Source: Halarchaeum nitratireducens
GTDB taxonomy: Archaea; Halobacteriota; Halobacteria; Halobacteriales; Halobacteriaceae
Assembly (NCBI RefSeq): GCF_014647155.1
Contig: NZ_BMOQ01000007.1
Span: 62,001-126,000, forward strand
Length of the DNA: 64,000 nt
Direction of reading: 5' to 3'
Position 1 is the stretch's first letter; each line of letters starts with the position of its first letter. Both the position numbers and the translations under genes were made by a program. Below the pieces are notes generated by a model that was not told where the DNA came from, did not search any database, and saw nothing but the letters and a program-made list of their open reading frames with translations. Of this stretch, positions 8,449 through 15,582 are shown one piece after another.

Positions 8449-9048
8449 TCAATACGTCTGCGTCACCGTAACGTTGAACGTCGCGTTGAGGCCGTCGTTC
8501 CGAAACGTGTTCTCCGAGCTCTCGTTCACCGTCAGCGTCACGCTGAAGCGCTGACTCTCACTTGCGTCAAGCGTGCCGAGGTTAACTTCGGACTGTGCGA
8601 GATCGTAGAGTGTCTTCGTGCCGTCACCATCTCTGTCGTTGATGTATTTTATAATCGACAACCCGCCGTACTGCAACGTCGTGATGTCGAGTAGTTTCGC
8701 GGTCTCATCGGCACTAATGTCTGTCCCGTCGGCTGTCGACCCGTTCGCGTCACGTTCCGTGTACGTGACGTTCAGGTCAGCGGTGCCGTCGAGGTCCCCC
8801 AGGTTCGAAATCGTCACGTTCCCGCTAGTTGACGCGCCCGGCCGTAGACTTCCGTTGCTGCCGTCGACGACGCCGCCACCCGAACTGGCCATCGAGAATT
8901 CGACCGTCCTGACCTGGATCGTGTTGCTCCCGCTCCGTTCCTGATCGCTGGATAGTGCCATCGTTCCGATACCCGTACTCGCGGCGACGAGGCCGACGAC
9001 GACGACTGCGATGAGGACATACCGACGTGTACGTCGGATATCTGTCAT
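8449..9048 (-). CDS. TasA/camelysin-like secreted protein with SipW-type signal
   Basis: 199 residues from ATG 9048 (MTDIRRTRRYVLIAVVVVGL); the longer frame from 9213 is rejected because it buries the signal. After the hydrophobic segment AVVVVGLVAASTGIGTMAL comes VRTVEFSMASSG, then LRPGASTSGNVTISNLGDLDGTADLNVTYTE, LGTLDASESQRFSVTLTV and a final FNVTVTQTY strand. This order (signal, short strand, LxPG step, V.N.G strand, strand-rich tail) is that of TasA, camelysin and M73-like proteins, which need a SipW-type peptidase and can polymerise by donor-strand exchange in bacterial and archaeal biofilm fibres. An ER/SipW-type peptidase lies at 1944-3125 in the same locus. It is convergent with the small DUF1102-like gene. 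The family call is moderately sure; polymerisation is inference. Confidence 0.65.
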   Translation of the reverse strand: MTDIRRTRRYVLIAVVVVGLVAASTGIGTMALSSDQERSGSNTIQVRTVEFSMASSGGGVVDGSNGSLRPGASTSGNVTISNLGDLDGTADLNVTYTERDANGSTADGTDISADETAKLLDITTLQYGGLSIIKYINDRDGDGTKTLYDLAQSEVNLGTLDASESQRFSVTLTVNESSENTFRNDGLNATFNVTVTQTY

Positions 9049-9361
9049 GATGTGTGCCCGGCGAACTTCCTCGCCGACGTCGATTCCTATGACACTACAC
9101 CACCGTATGCATGCGCCGCCTGCCGCTCTATCAAGCAGACCGTGCGATCCGGTACGCAGACGCTTCACTGGCCGAATGAAGAAGCAGACGGTCCGTATGA
9201 CGGTCAGATCCACTCGACGGGTGTTACCCCGGATTCAGCATCGTCGCCATGACACTGCTCACGGTTCCGGGGATGGAGGCCATCCTATTCGACGCCTCTC
9301 TTGGTACGTGCGCGAACAGTCGCAATCGATTATCGTCTCCTCCTCGCCTGACGCCGGCGCC
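9049..9361. other. Intergenic stretch without a recognised gene
   Basis: These 313 bases lie upstream of the TasA-like gene and downstream of the flavin oxidoreductase gene, both on the minus strand. No reading frame has credible coding character. The promoter of the TasA-like gene should be here; its last 30 bases before the ATG contain GAGGAAG (minus strand), a possible but distant ribosome-binding sequence. The right end carries a tandem GACGCCGGCG repeat (two copies around 9350-9374) that runs into the stop of the next gene. Confidence 0.4.
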
Positions 9362-9922
9362 TCAGACGCCGGCGGGCGTGTCGAAGTCGTGGTAATGCTC
9401 GCCCTTCTCCTTCGTGAGGATGTTGAGCGCGGCGGCGGCGCCGTCGCCCGCGGAGATGACGGCCTGCCACTCCTCGGCGCGCACCATCGCGCCCGTCGCG
9501 TACGCGTCGTCGACGCTCGTCTCCATCGTCACGTCGACGTCCACGACGTCCTCGTCCGTGAAGTCGCACCCCAGCTCCTCGGCGAGGTCGCGGTTCGCCC
9601 CGGTCGCCAACACGAGGTAGTCCGCGGTGTGCTCCTCGTCCGCGGTGACGACGAACCCCTCCTCGTCCGCCTCGACCGCCGTGACTTCCGTCTCCTCGTG
9701 GAGCGTGACGCCGTGGTCGGCGGTCGCCTGCTCGCGCGCCCGGTCGAGGAAGACGTCGCCGTCCATCGAGCGGATGCCGAGGTAGTTGAACAGGTGGGCC
9801 TTGTGCATCCACGTCGCGTCGGTGTCGAACGCGACGGCGTCTAGCCCGTTCTTCGACGCGAACAGCGCGGCGCTGAGGCCGGCGGGACCGCCACCGACGA
9901 CGATGACGTCCGTCTCTGCCAT
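9362..9922 (-). CDS. Small FAD-dependent oxidoreductase, thioredoxin reductase-like
   Basis: 186 residues from ATG 9922, chosen because MAETDVIVVGGGPAGLSAAL opens with the Rossmann GGGPAG motif at residues 9-14; longer frames add only low-complexity sequence. It holds DYLVLATGANRD (the ATG motif) and a C-terminal TGAMVRAEEWQAVISAGDGAAAALNIL segment like the FAD-contacting GD region of thioredoxin reductases. The length is far shorter than true thioredoxin reductase: the NADPH domain and the CxxC pair are absent. Haloarchaea carry several such mini-reductases. It is followed downstream by nothing on its strand until the TasA-like locus, and upstream lie a SRPBCC gene and a thioredoxin-like gene in the same direction. 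Its electron donor and acceptor are unknown. Confidence 0.75.
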   Translation of the reverse strand: MAETDVIVVGGGPAGLSAALFASKNGLDAVAFDTDATWMHKAHLFNYLGIRSMDGDVFLDRAREQATADHGVTLHEETEVTAVEADEEGFVVTADEEHTADYLVLATGANRDLAEELGCDFTDEDVVDVDVTMETSVDDAYATGAMVRAEEWQAVISAGDGAAAALNILTKEKGEHYHDFDTPAGV

Positions 9923-9974
9923 GTCGCGACGTGCGTTCGCATACCGGATAAGCGTTCCCGCCGGGACGGCCCGC

Positions 9975-10454
9975 CTACTCGACGTGCGCCGGGAGGCGGC
10001 GGTGACGGTACCGGAAGAAGGCATCGAGGCCGACCTTCGCCGCCTCGTCCGCGACCGGCGCGAGCGGCCCCGTCGGCGTCCGATAGCGCACCCGGTCGCG
10101 ACAGCGCGTGCGCTCGCCGTCCGCGTAGAAGAGGTGGGTGTGTTCCCACTCCGGGAACGGCCCCTCGGTCATGACGTCGCGGAAGTACGCGACGCCGTCG
10201 CCGCGTTTCCGCTCGACGATCTCTGACGTCCACGCCTGCCGGGGGCCCACGCCGAAGGGGCGGACCGAGAGCTCGACCCGCGATCCCGGATCGAGGACGT
10301 CCGGGTCGGGCTCGCCGTCGGGTCCCGTGACGCGCTCGACGCGCATGTTCACCCACGAGGGCGTGAGCGCGACCAGCCCGCCGACGCCCGAGTGGAACGA
10401 CCACACTCGATCGAGCGGCGCACGCACCCACGACTCGCGTTCGTAAACGGCCAT
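9975..10454 (-). CDS. SRPBCC (START-like) family protein
   Basis: 159 residues from ATG 10454 (MAVYERESWVRAPLDRVWSF). The opening strand with PLDRVWSFHS, followed by LTPSWVNMRVERV and the EWEHTHLFYADGERTRCRDRVRYRTP strands, is the standard layout of the Bet v 1-like SRPBCC fold, a deep hydrophobic pocket that binds lipids, polyketides or other small molecules. The family includes ligand cyclases and CoxG-like proteins, so the ligand cannot be read from sequence. It sits 40 bases downstream of the thioredoxin-like gene and may share its transcript. The length fits a single-domain member. Confidence 0.7.
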   Translation of the reverse strand: MAVYERESWVRAPLDRVWSFHSGVGGLVALTPSWVNMRVERVTGPDGEPDPDVLDPGSRVELSVRPFGVGPRQAWTSEIVERKRGDGVAYFRDVMTEGPFPEWEHTHLFYADGERTRCRDRVRYRTPTGPLAPVADEAAKVGLDAFFRYRHRRLPAHVE

Positions 10455-10494
10455 GTGGTGCGTACGGGCGGGGAGTGGAAAACCACTCGGGTCG

Positions 10495-10890
10495 CTAGCG
10501 GTACTCATCGGGGAGGACGTCGCGGTTCGCATCGAGGTGCTCGGCGAGAAACGCGAAGACGGCGTCGGTGCCCTGGAACCCCTCGGCGAGGCGGCCGACG
10601 AGCTCGCCATCGACGAAGAGGAGGAGCGTCGGGACCGAGCGGATATCGTAGTCGTCGACGACGTCGAGGTCGCGTTGGGGGTTGCACGTGGCGACGGCGA
10701 CGCCCGAGGCCTTCGCCACCGCGCCGACGATCGGCTCGATGGCGTCGCAGAGCGTACAGCCCGGCCGGTAGACGTCGACGAGCGCGACGTCGTTGGCGGC
10801 GACGAAGGCGTCGATGTCCGCACCGGTCTCCACCGCGACCGGCGTCGTCGGCGTATCGGATCGCTCGGCGAGGGTGCGTGCGTCGCTCAC
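10495..10890 (-). CDS. Thioredoxin family protein
   Basis: 131 residues. The fold is given by VALVDVYRPGCTLCDAIEPIV (CxxC at about residues 45-48, CTLC instead of CGPC) and DYDIRSVPTLLLFVDGELVGRL with the cis-Pro loop SVPTL. A disordered acidic N-terminal stretch of about 25 residues precedes it. It should act in cytoplasmic thiol-disulfide exchange. Its start overlaps the stop of the Lrp-type regulator by four bases, so the two are translationally coupled. The altered active-site dipeptide suggests a redox potential or partner different from housekeeping thioredoxin (inference). Confidence 0.85.
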   Translation of the reverse strand: MSDARTLAERSDTPTTPVAVETGADIDAFVAANDVALVDVYRPGCTLCDAIEPIVGAVAKASGVAVATCNPQRDLDVVDDYDIRSVPTLLLFVDGELVGRLAEGFQGTDAVFAFLAEHLDANRDVLPDEYR

Positions 10891-11315
10891 TTCAGGCGCT
10901 CCTGCAGGAACGAGGGGTGGGCGGCCGTCACGCCGTCGATGTCGAGGATGTCCTCGCTGATGACGTCGCCGAGAGCGTTCCCGTCCTCGGCGCGGACCTC
11001 CGCCATCAGCATGTGGTCGCCGGAGGAGGTGTAGAGCGATCGGATGGAGTCGAGATCCTTCAACGCGCGCGTCGCCTCGACGTATCGCTCGGACTCGACG
11101 TCGATGCCGACCATGGCGATGGACTGCCCGGAGAGCTTCTTCGGATCCACCTCCGCCGAGTAGCCGACGATGACGCCCGCCTCCTCCAGTTCGTTCACGT
11201 ACTTCCGGACGGTCGGCTTCGAGACGTCGGCCCGCTCGGCCAACTCCGCGTACGAGGCCTGCGCGTCCTCCTCCAGCGCCGCGAGTATCCGTTTCTCGGT
11301 CGAGTCACTGCTCAC
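10887..11315 (-). CDS. Lrp/AsnC family transcriptional regulator
   Basis: 142 residues from GTG 11315 (STEKRILAALEEDAQASYAE). The N-terminal winged helix-turn-helix AELAERADVSKPTVRKYVNELEEAGVIVGYSAEVD is followed by the RAM/AsnC ligand domain (IAMVGIDVESERYVEATRALKDLDSIRSLYTSSGDHMLMAEV). Lrp-type proteins form dimers and octamers and sense amino acids or other metabolites. It lies 47 bases downstream of the 2-oxoacid:ferredoxin oxidoreductase beta gene on the same strand and overlaps the thioredoxin gene. Control of the oxidoreductase operon is a reasonable guess, but no operator was identified. Confidence 0.88.
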   Translation of the reverse strand: MSSDSTEKRILAALEEDAQASYAELAERADVSKPTVRKYVNELEEAGVIVGYSAEVDPKKLSGQSIAMVGIDVESERYVEATRALKDLDSIRSLYTSSGDHMLMAEVRAEDGNALGDVISEDILDIDGVTAAHPSFLQERLK

Positions 11316-11362
11316 GCAGTATCGTTTGGTACCGCGGAAAAAATATCTTCCGAATCCGAAGA

Positions 11363-12295
11363 TCAGGCGTGCCGGTCGATGAAGTCGTAGGAGCGCTCCC
11401 ACTCTCCGTCTTCGAAGTAGCGCTCCGCGAGGCTTCCCTCCGGCATGTCGCCGCGCGCGCGCTTCTCCTCCTGGTAGGAGGGACGTTCGTCGTCGACGAA
11501 GTAGCGACCGGTGAGGACGGTCCCCTCGTAGAGGGCGTTCTCCGTCTCGTACATCGCCTGCTGGGCGGCCTGCCGGTCGTGGAGGTCGTGACCGTACTCC
11601 TCGGAGTCCTGGATGTCGACGTACGGGACGTACTGCTTCGCGTCCTTGTTCCACGTCGGACACTGCGTGAGGAAGTCCACGTGGCTGAAGCCGTCGTGCT
11701 GGACGGCCTCTTTGATGATCTCCTTCGCCTGGTTCGGGTTGACCGCGGCCGTCCGGGCGACGTAGGACGAACCGGCCGTCAGGCTCAGCGAGAGCGGACG
11801 CAGCGGCGTCTTCGCGTTGCCGTTCGGCTGGGTCTTGGACTTGTGGCCCTTCGGGGAAGTCGGCGAGGTCTGGCCCTTCGTCAGGCCGAAGACCTCGTTG
11901 TTGAACACGATGTACGTCATGTCGTGGTTCTCCCGGGCCGTGTGGATGAAGTGGTTCCCGCCGATGCCGTAGCCGTCGCCGTCACCGCCCGCCGCGATGA
12001 CCTCGACGCCGTCGTTCGCCAGCTTCGCCGCGCGGGCGACCGGCAGCGAGCGGCCGTGGATCGTGTGGAACCCGTAGCTGTCGAAGTAGCTGTTGAGCTT
12101 CCCCGAGCAGCCGATCCCCGTCGCGAGGAGGATCTCCTCCGGGTTCTTCCCGAGCTCCGACATCGCGCCCTTCAGGGCCTTCAGCACACCGTAGTCACCA
12201 CAGCCCGGACACCACGTGGGCTGGGGCTCGATGCTGGGCGTGAACTCGTCCTGTTCTACCTCTCGTTCCTCGCCGATTGCGCTAAACGCACTCAT
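11363..12295 (-). CDS. korB: 2-oxoacid:ferredoxin oxidoreductase, beta subunit
   Basis: 310 residues. The TPP-binding subunit is recognised from PTWCPGCGDYGVLKALKGAM near the N terminus, GIGCSGKLNSYFDSYG, the GDGDGYGIGGNHFIHTAREN metal/TPP motif and NNEVFGLTKGQTSPTSPKG. It catalyses oxidative decarboxylation of a 2-oxoacid with CoA, passing electrons to ferredoxin. The two-subunit form (this gene plus a fused gamma-alpha subunit) is the one used by haloarchaea in place of pyruvate and 2-oxoglutarate dehydrogenase complexes. Conserved Cys residues for the [4Fe-4S] cluster are present (CPGCGD and TQCPTW). It starts three bases after the alpha-subunit stop. Whether pyruvate or 2-oxoglutarate is preferred cannot be fixed by eye; I lean to 2-oxoglutarate. 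Confidence 0.88.
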   Translation of the reverse strand: MSAFSAIGEEREVEQDEFTPSIEPQPTWCPGCGDYGVLKALKGAMSELGKNPEEILLATGIGCSGKLNSYFDSYGFHTIHGRSLPVARAAKLANDGVEVIAAGGDGDGYGIGGNHFIHTARENHDMTYIVFNNEVFGLTKGQTSPTSPKGHKSKTQPNGNAKTPLRPLSLSLTAGSSYVARTAAVNPNQAKEIIKEAVQHDGFSHVDFLTQCPTWNKDAKQYVPYVDIQDSEEYGHDLHDRQAAQQAMYETENALYEGTVLTGRYFVDDERPSYQEEKRARGDMPEGSLAERYFEDGEWERSYDFIDRHA

Positions 12296-12298
12296 GAT

Positions 12299-14188
12299 TT
12301 AATCACTACCTGCCGCGGCTTCGAACCGCGTGTTCGAGGAGAGATCCTCGCCGCTCCCGTGCTCTTCGACCGCCTCGACGATCTCGGCGGGTTCGAACGG
12401 GTTGCCGTCGTACTTCAGGAGCGAGGAGAGCTTCTCGCCGTACTGCCCGAGGTTCTTCTGGATCACGCCGTGGAACTGCGCCGTCGAGGACATCTCGACG
12501 ACGAGCACGTCGTCCACGCTCTCGATGAACTCCGTCAGGAGGTCCGTCGGGAAGGGTGCCATCTCGGAGACGCTGAGCCCCTTGACCGGGTGGCCGTCGG
12601 CGTTCAGACGCTCGACGGCCTCCTCGACGGTGCCCGACTGGCTGCCCCAGGAGATGACGCCGTAGTCGGCGGACTCGTCGCCGTAGACCTCCTGGCGCTC
12701 GTCGGCGTCGAGGGCCTCGCGGATCGCCGCGAGCTTCTCGTTACGCCGATCGACCTGCGCCTTCCGGTTCGAGGGGCTCTCGCTGATGTGCCCCTCGGGG
12801 GTGTGCTCGTTCCCGGTGGCGAGATACCGCCCGCCCTTCTGCCCGGGGATGGAGCGCGGACTGACGCCGTCTTCGCCCTCGTGCTGGAAGCGGTGATAGA
12901 TCCCCGTCTCGCCGTGGGGCTGGTCCTTCAGCTCCTCCTCCGTGAGGACGCTCCCGAGGTCCGGGTTGGGCTCCTCGTCGAAGGTGCTCTTCGGGACGTT
13001 CCGGTGTTCCCCGGAGAGCTTCTGGTCGTAGATGACCATGACCGGGATCTGGTAGTCGTAGGCGATCTGGAACGCCGTCCGCGTCTGCTCGTAACACTCC
13101 ACCGGGTCGGAGGGCGCGAACACCACGCGGTGGCTGTCGCCCTGACTCGTGTAGAGGACGTGTTCGAGGTCGGCCTGCTCGGGCTTCGTCGGCATCCCCG
13201 TGGAGGGGCCGGCCCGCATCGACTCGACGAGCACGAGCGGCGTCTCGGTCATCTCCGCGAGACCGAGGGGTTCGCTCATCAGCGAGAAGCCACCGCCGGA
13301 GGACCCGGACATGGCCTTCACGCCGGCGTGCGAGGCGCCGACGGCGAGCGCCGCCGCCGCGATCTCGTCCTCGACCTGCTCGCTGATACCGCCGACCTCG
13401 GGCATCAGGTTCGTGAGGATGGTGAAGACGTCCGTCCAGGGCGTCATCGGGTAGCCCGCGATGAACCGACACCCCTCGTCGAGGGCGCCGTACGCGATCC
13501 CGTGGCTCCCGGAGACGAGGACCTGCTCCTCGTCGTGCTCGCCGGTCGGGACGGTGACGTCGTGGGCGTCCGCGTCGTACTCCTCCTGGACGTGCTCGAA
13601 GGCGTCGTGGAGCACGTTCAGGTTCGCCTCCAGGATGTCGCCGCCCATCGCTTCGCCCATCAGGTCCTCGATGTACGTGGTGTCGAGGCCGGTGAGCGCG
13701 GCGGTGACGCCGACGCCGGCGGTGTTCCGCATGATCTCGCGGCCGTGCTCCTTGGCGATGCCGCGGAGGTCGACGTCGTAGACGTGCCAGTCGTTCTCCT
13801 CGACCCGCCGGTCGAAGTTCTCGATCTCGTCCGTGTCGAGGAGCCCGGAGTCGTAGACGATGACCCCGCCCTCGCGGAGCTCGTCGAGGTTCTCGGCGAG
13901 GGGCTTGACCTCCTCCTCACCGTAGTAGGCGTTCTCCTTCGGGTTCCGGGCGAACGAGTCGCCGAGCGCGACGAGGAAGTTGTAGCCGTCGCCCCGGGAC
14001 GTGACCTCCTCCGACGATGCGCGGATCTCCACGTACGTGTGGCCGCCGCGGATGCGCGAGGGGTAGTGCCGGTGAGTGAATACGTTGAGCCCCGAGCGCA
14101 TCAGAGCTTTTGCGAAGTTCTGGCTCGTCGAGTCGATTCCGTCACCGGAACCGCCCGCGATTCGCCAGATGAGTTCGTCGTCAGTCAT
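12299..14188 (-). CDS. korA: 2-oxoacid:ferredoxin oxidoreductase, fused gamma-alpha subunit
   Basis: 629 residues. The N-terminal ~190 residues are the gamma domain (WRIAGGSGDGIDSTSQNFAKAL, RIRGGHTYVEIRAS). The rest is the pyrimidine-binding alpha domain (GSHGIAYGALDEGCRFIAGYPMTPWTDVF, MSGSSGGGFSLMSEPLGLAEM, TPLVLVESMRAGPSTGMPTKPEQADL). With the beta subunit it forms the heterotetrameric ferredoxin-linked oxidoreductase of the haloarchaeal citric acid cycle. The gene is the first of the korA-korB-lrp-thioredoxin unit. An AT-rich AAAATTTT element lies about 36 bases upstream of its ATG, the right place for a TATA box with a short leader. The length is normal for the family. Confidence 0.9.
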   Translation of the reverse strand: MTDDELIWRIAGGSGDGIDSTSQNFAKALMRSGLNVFTHRHYPSRIRGGHTYVEIRASSEEVTSRGDGYNFLVALGDSFARNPKENAYYGEEEVKPLAENLDELREGGVIVYDSGLLDTDEIENFDRRVEENDWHVYDVDLRGIAKEHGREIMRNTAGVGVTAALTGLDTTYIEDLMGEAMGGDILEANLNVLHDAFEHVQEEYDADAHDVTVPTGEHDEEQVLVSGSHGIAYGALDEGCRFIAGYPMTPWTDVFTILTNLMPEVGGISEQVEDEIAAAALAVGASHAGVKAMSGSSGGGFSLMSEPLGLAEMTETPLVLVESMRAGPSTGMPTKPEQADLEHVLYTSQGDSHRVVFAPSDPVECYEQTRTAFQIAYDYQIPVMVIYDQKLSGEHRNVPKSTFDEEPNPDLGSVLTEEELKDQPHGETGIYHRFQHEGEDGVSPRSIPGQKGGRYLATGNEHTPEGHISESPSNRKAQVDRRNEKLAAIREALDADERQEVYGDESADYGVISWGSQSGTVEEAVERLNADGHPVKGLSVSEMAPFPTDLLTEFIESVDDVLVVEMSSTAQFHGVIQKNLGQYGEKLSSLLKYDGNPFEPAEIVEAVEEHGSGEDLSSNTRFEAAAGSD

Positions 14189-14223
14189 AGTGTATATCCT
14201 GGCCCCCTGCGTGGGACGCTAGG

Positions 14224-14231
14224 AAAATTTT
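14224..14231 (-). promoter_or_regulatory. Probable TATA element of the korA operon
   Basis: AAAATTTT stands out in GC-rich surroundings 36-43 bases upstream of the korA ATG. With the usual archaeal spacing of about 25 bases from TATA to start, transcription would begin around 14200 and leave a leader of roughly ten bases, a normal haloarchaeal arrangement. It is self-complementary, so it could also serve as a regulator half-site. Confidence 0.5.
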
Positions 14232-14323
14232 CGCACGGCACTCACTAAATCGTTTGCTATCCATTACCAAGGAAAAATTATGAAAGATACCCTCTCGGCG
14301 AGATCCGCCGCTAGCCGACGCCG

Positions 14324-15364
14324 TCAGTCCAGCGCCCGGCGGTTGAGGATTCCGGCCATGTCGGCCGTGTTACCCGCGAGATCGCGGAACGACGCGCCGA
14401 CGTCGCTCTCCTCGTCGAGCGCGACCGGCGCGCCCCGATCCCCGCCCGCGCGGACGGAGGGATCGAGCGGGATCGCGCCGAGGAAGGGGAGGTCGTTCTC
14501 CGCGGCGAACGCCTCGCCGCCACCGCTCCCGAAGACGTCGTGTTCGGACCCGCAGTCGGGACAGACGAACGTGCTCATGTTCTCGACGATCCCGAGCACG
14601 GGCGTGTCGTGCGTGCCGAACATCTCCAGGCCCTTCTGCGCGTCGTCGATCGCCACGTCCTGCGGCGTCGTCACGACCACCGCGCCCGTCACCGGCATCG
14701 TCTGGAGGACGGTGAGTTGCGTGTCGCCCGTCCCCGGCGGGAGGTCGATGACGAGGTAGTCGAGGTAGCCCCACTCGACGTCCTCGACGAGCTGGGTGAG
14801 GACCTTATGCACCATCGGGCCGCGCCAGATCACGGGATCGTCCTCTCCGCCCGTCAGGAAGGCCATGCTCATCAGCTTCACCCCGAACTTCTCCGGGGGG
14901 ATGAGCGTCTCCTCCTCGGTGGCCTGCGGGGCCTCGTCCGCCGACACCATCCGCGGGACGTTCGGCCCGTAGACGTCGGCGTCGAAGAGCCCGACTCGCG
15001 CCCCGCGATCCGAGAGCGCCGCCGCGAGGTTCACGGCGACCGTCGATTTCCCGACGCCGCCCTTCCCGGACGCCACCGCGATGACGTTCTTCACGTTCGG
15101 GAGGACGTCGTCCTCGGCGCCCGAATCCTGCTCGGGGTGGTAGGCCGAGAGCTCCGGTTCGAGGCCGAGGTCGCGGATCGCTTCGCGGACCCGATCGGCG
15201 ATCGTCGACTCCGCCGGCGAGTACGGCGTCCCGAGGGCGAGCGAGACGTGCGCGACGCCGTCCTCGACCGACACCTCGTTGACGAGCCCCGCGGTGACGA
15301 TGTCCTCACCGAGGTCCGGATCCGCGACACCGCCCAGCGCCTCCTCGACGTCCGCTTCGTTCAT
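14324..15364 (-). CDS. Mrp/Nbp35-type P-loop ATPase, iron-sulfur cluster carrier
   Basis: 346 residues. An N-terminal DUF59/MIP18-like domain (VEEALGGVADPDLGEDIVTAGLVNEV) precedes the ATPase with the deviant Walker A SGKGGVGKSTVAVNLA near residue 98, GLFDADVYGPNVPRM, and LDYLVIDLPPGTGDTQLT. Cys pair FVCPDCGSEH near residue 275 is the CxxC used for cluster binding. These proteins carry [4Fe-4S] clusters to target apoproteins and are dimeric in the cytoplasm. The gene stands alone between kor and the iron-uptake patch, and its iron-sulfur clients could include the ferredoxin oxidoreductase next door. The family call is firm. Confidence 0.92.
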   Translation of the reverse strand: MNEADVEEALGGVADPDLGEDIVTAGLVNEVSVEDGVAHVSLALGTPYSPAESTIADRVREAIRDLGLEPELSAYHPEQDSGAEDDVLPNVKNVIAVASGKGGVGKSTVAVNLAAALSDRGARVGLFDADVYGPNVPRMVSADEAPQATEEETLIPPEKFGVKLMSMAFLTGGEDDPVIWRGPMVHKVLTQLVEDVEWGYLDYLVIDLPPGTGDTQLTVLQTMPVTGAVVVTTPQDVAIDDAQKGLEMFGTHDTPVLGIVENMSTFVCPDCGSEHDVFGSGGGEAFAAENDLPFLGAIPLDPSVRAGGDRGAPVALDEESDVGASFRDLAGNTADMAGILNRRALD

Positions 15365-15488
15365 GGGGCCGTTAGGCGCCGTCGCGTGAATAAGGGTTGT
15401 GACGCCCGGTCGCGCCGCCGCTTTCGGGAGTCTGGTCGATAGACTACGTCGAGGTCGGGCGCGCGACTCCCGGTGGCCGTCGTCAGCC

Positions 15489-15515
15489 CGAACGGCGAGG
15501 ACTCCTCGCCGTTCG
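15489..15515. repeat. Perfect 12-bp inverted repeat with 3-base loop
   Basis: CGAACGGCGAGG at 15489-15500 is exactly complementary to CCTCGCCGTTCG at 15504-15515, with loop ACT. It lies in the 218-base gap between the stop of the substrate-binding pseudogene and the mrp start, 68 bases after that stop. Such a GC-rich hairpin could end or stabilise the upstream transcript, but no T-run follows on either strand. Confidence 0.7.
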
Positions 15516-15582
15516 AGACGACGGTATCGAGACCGCGACGCGCCGCGAAGGCGCCGGCGGTCGCGATCGCTCGTGTCCGCTC

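Noticed and set aside
9350-9374. GACGCCGGCG double repeat as an attachment site or terminator
   Set aside because: It is a short GC-rich direct repeat running into a stop codon; such repeats are common in this composition.
11369-14248. Very long plus-strand open frame (over 900 codons) opposite korA and korB
   Set aside because: It is the antisense shadow of two clear genes on the minus strand; the translation is Val/Arg/Asp-rich without motifs, as expected from GC-rich antisense frames.
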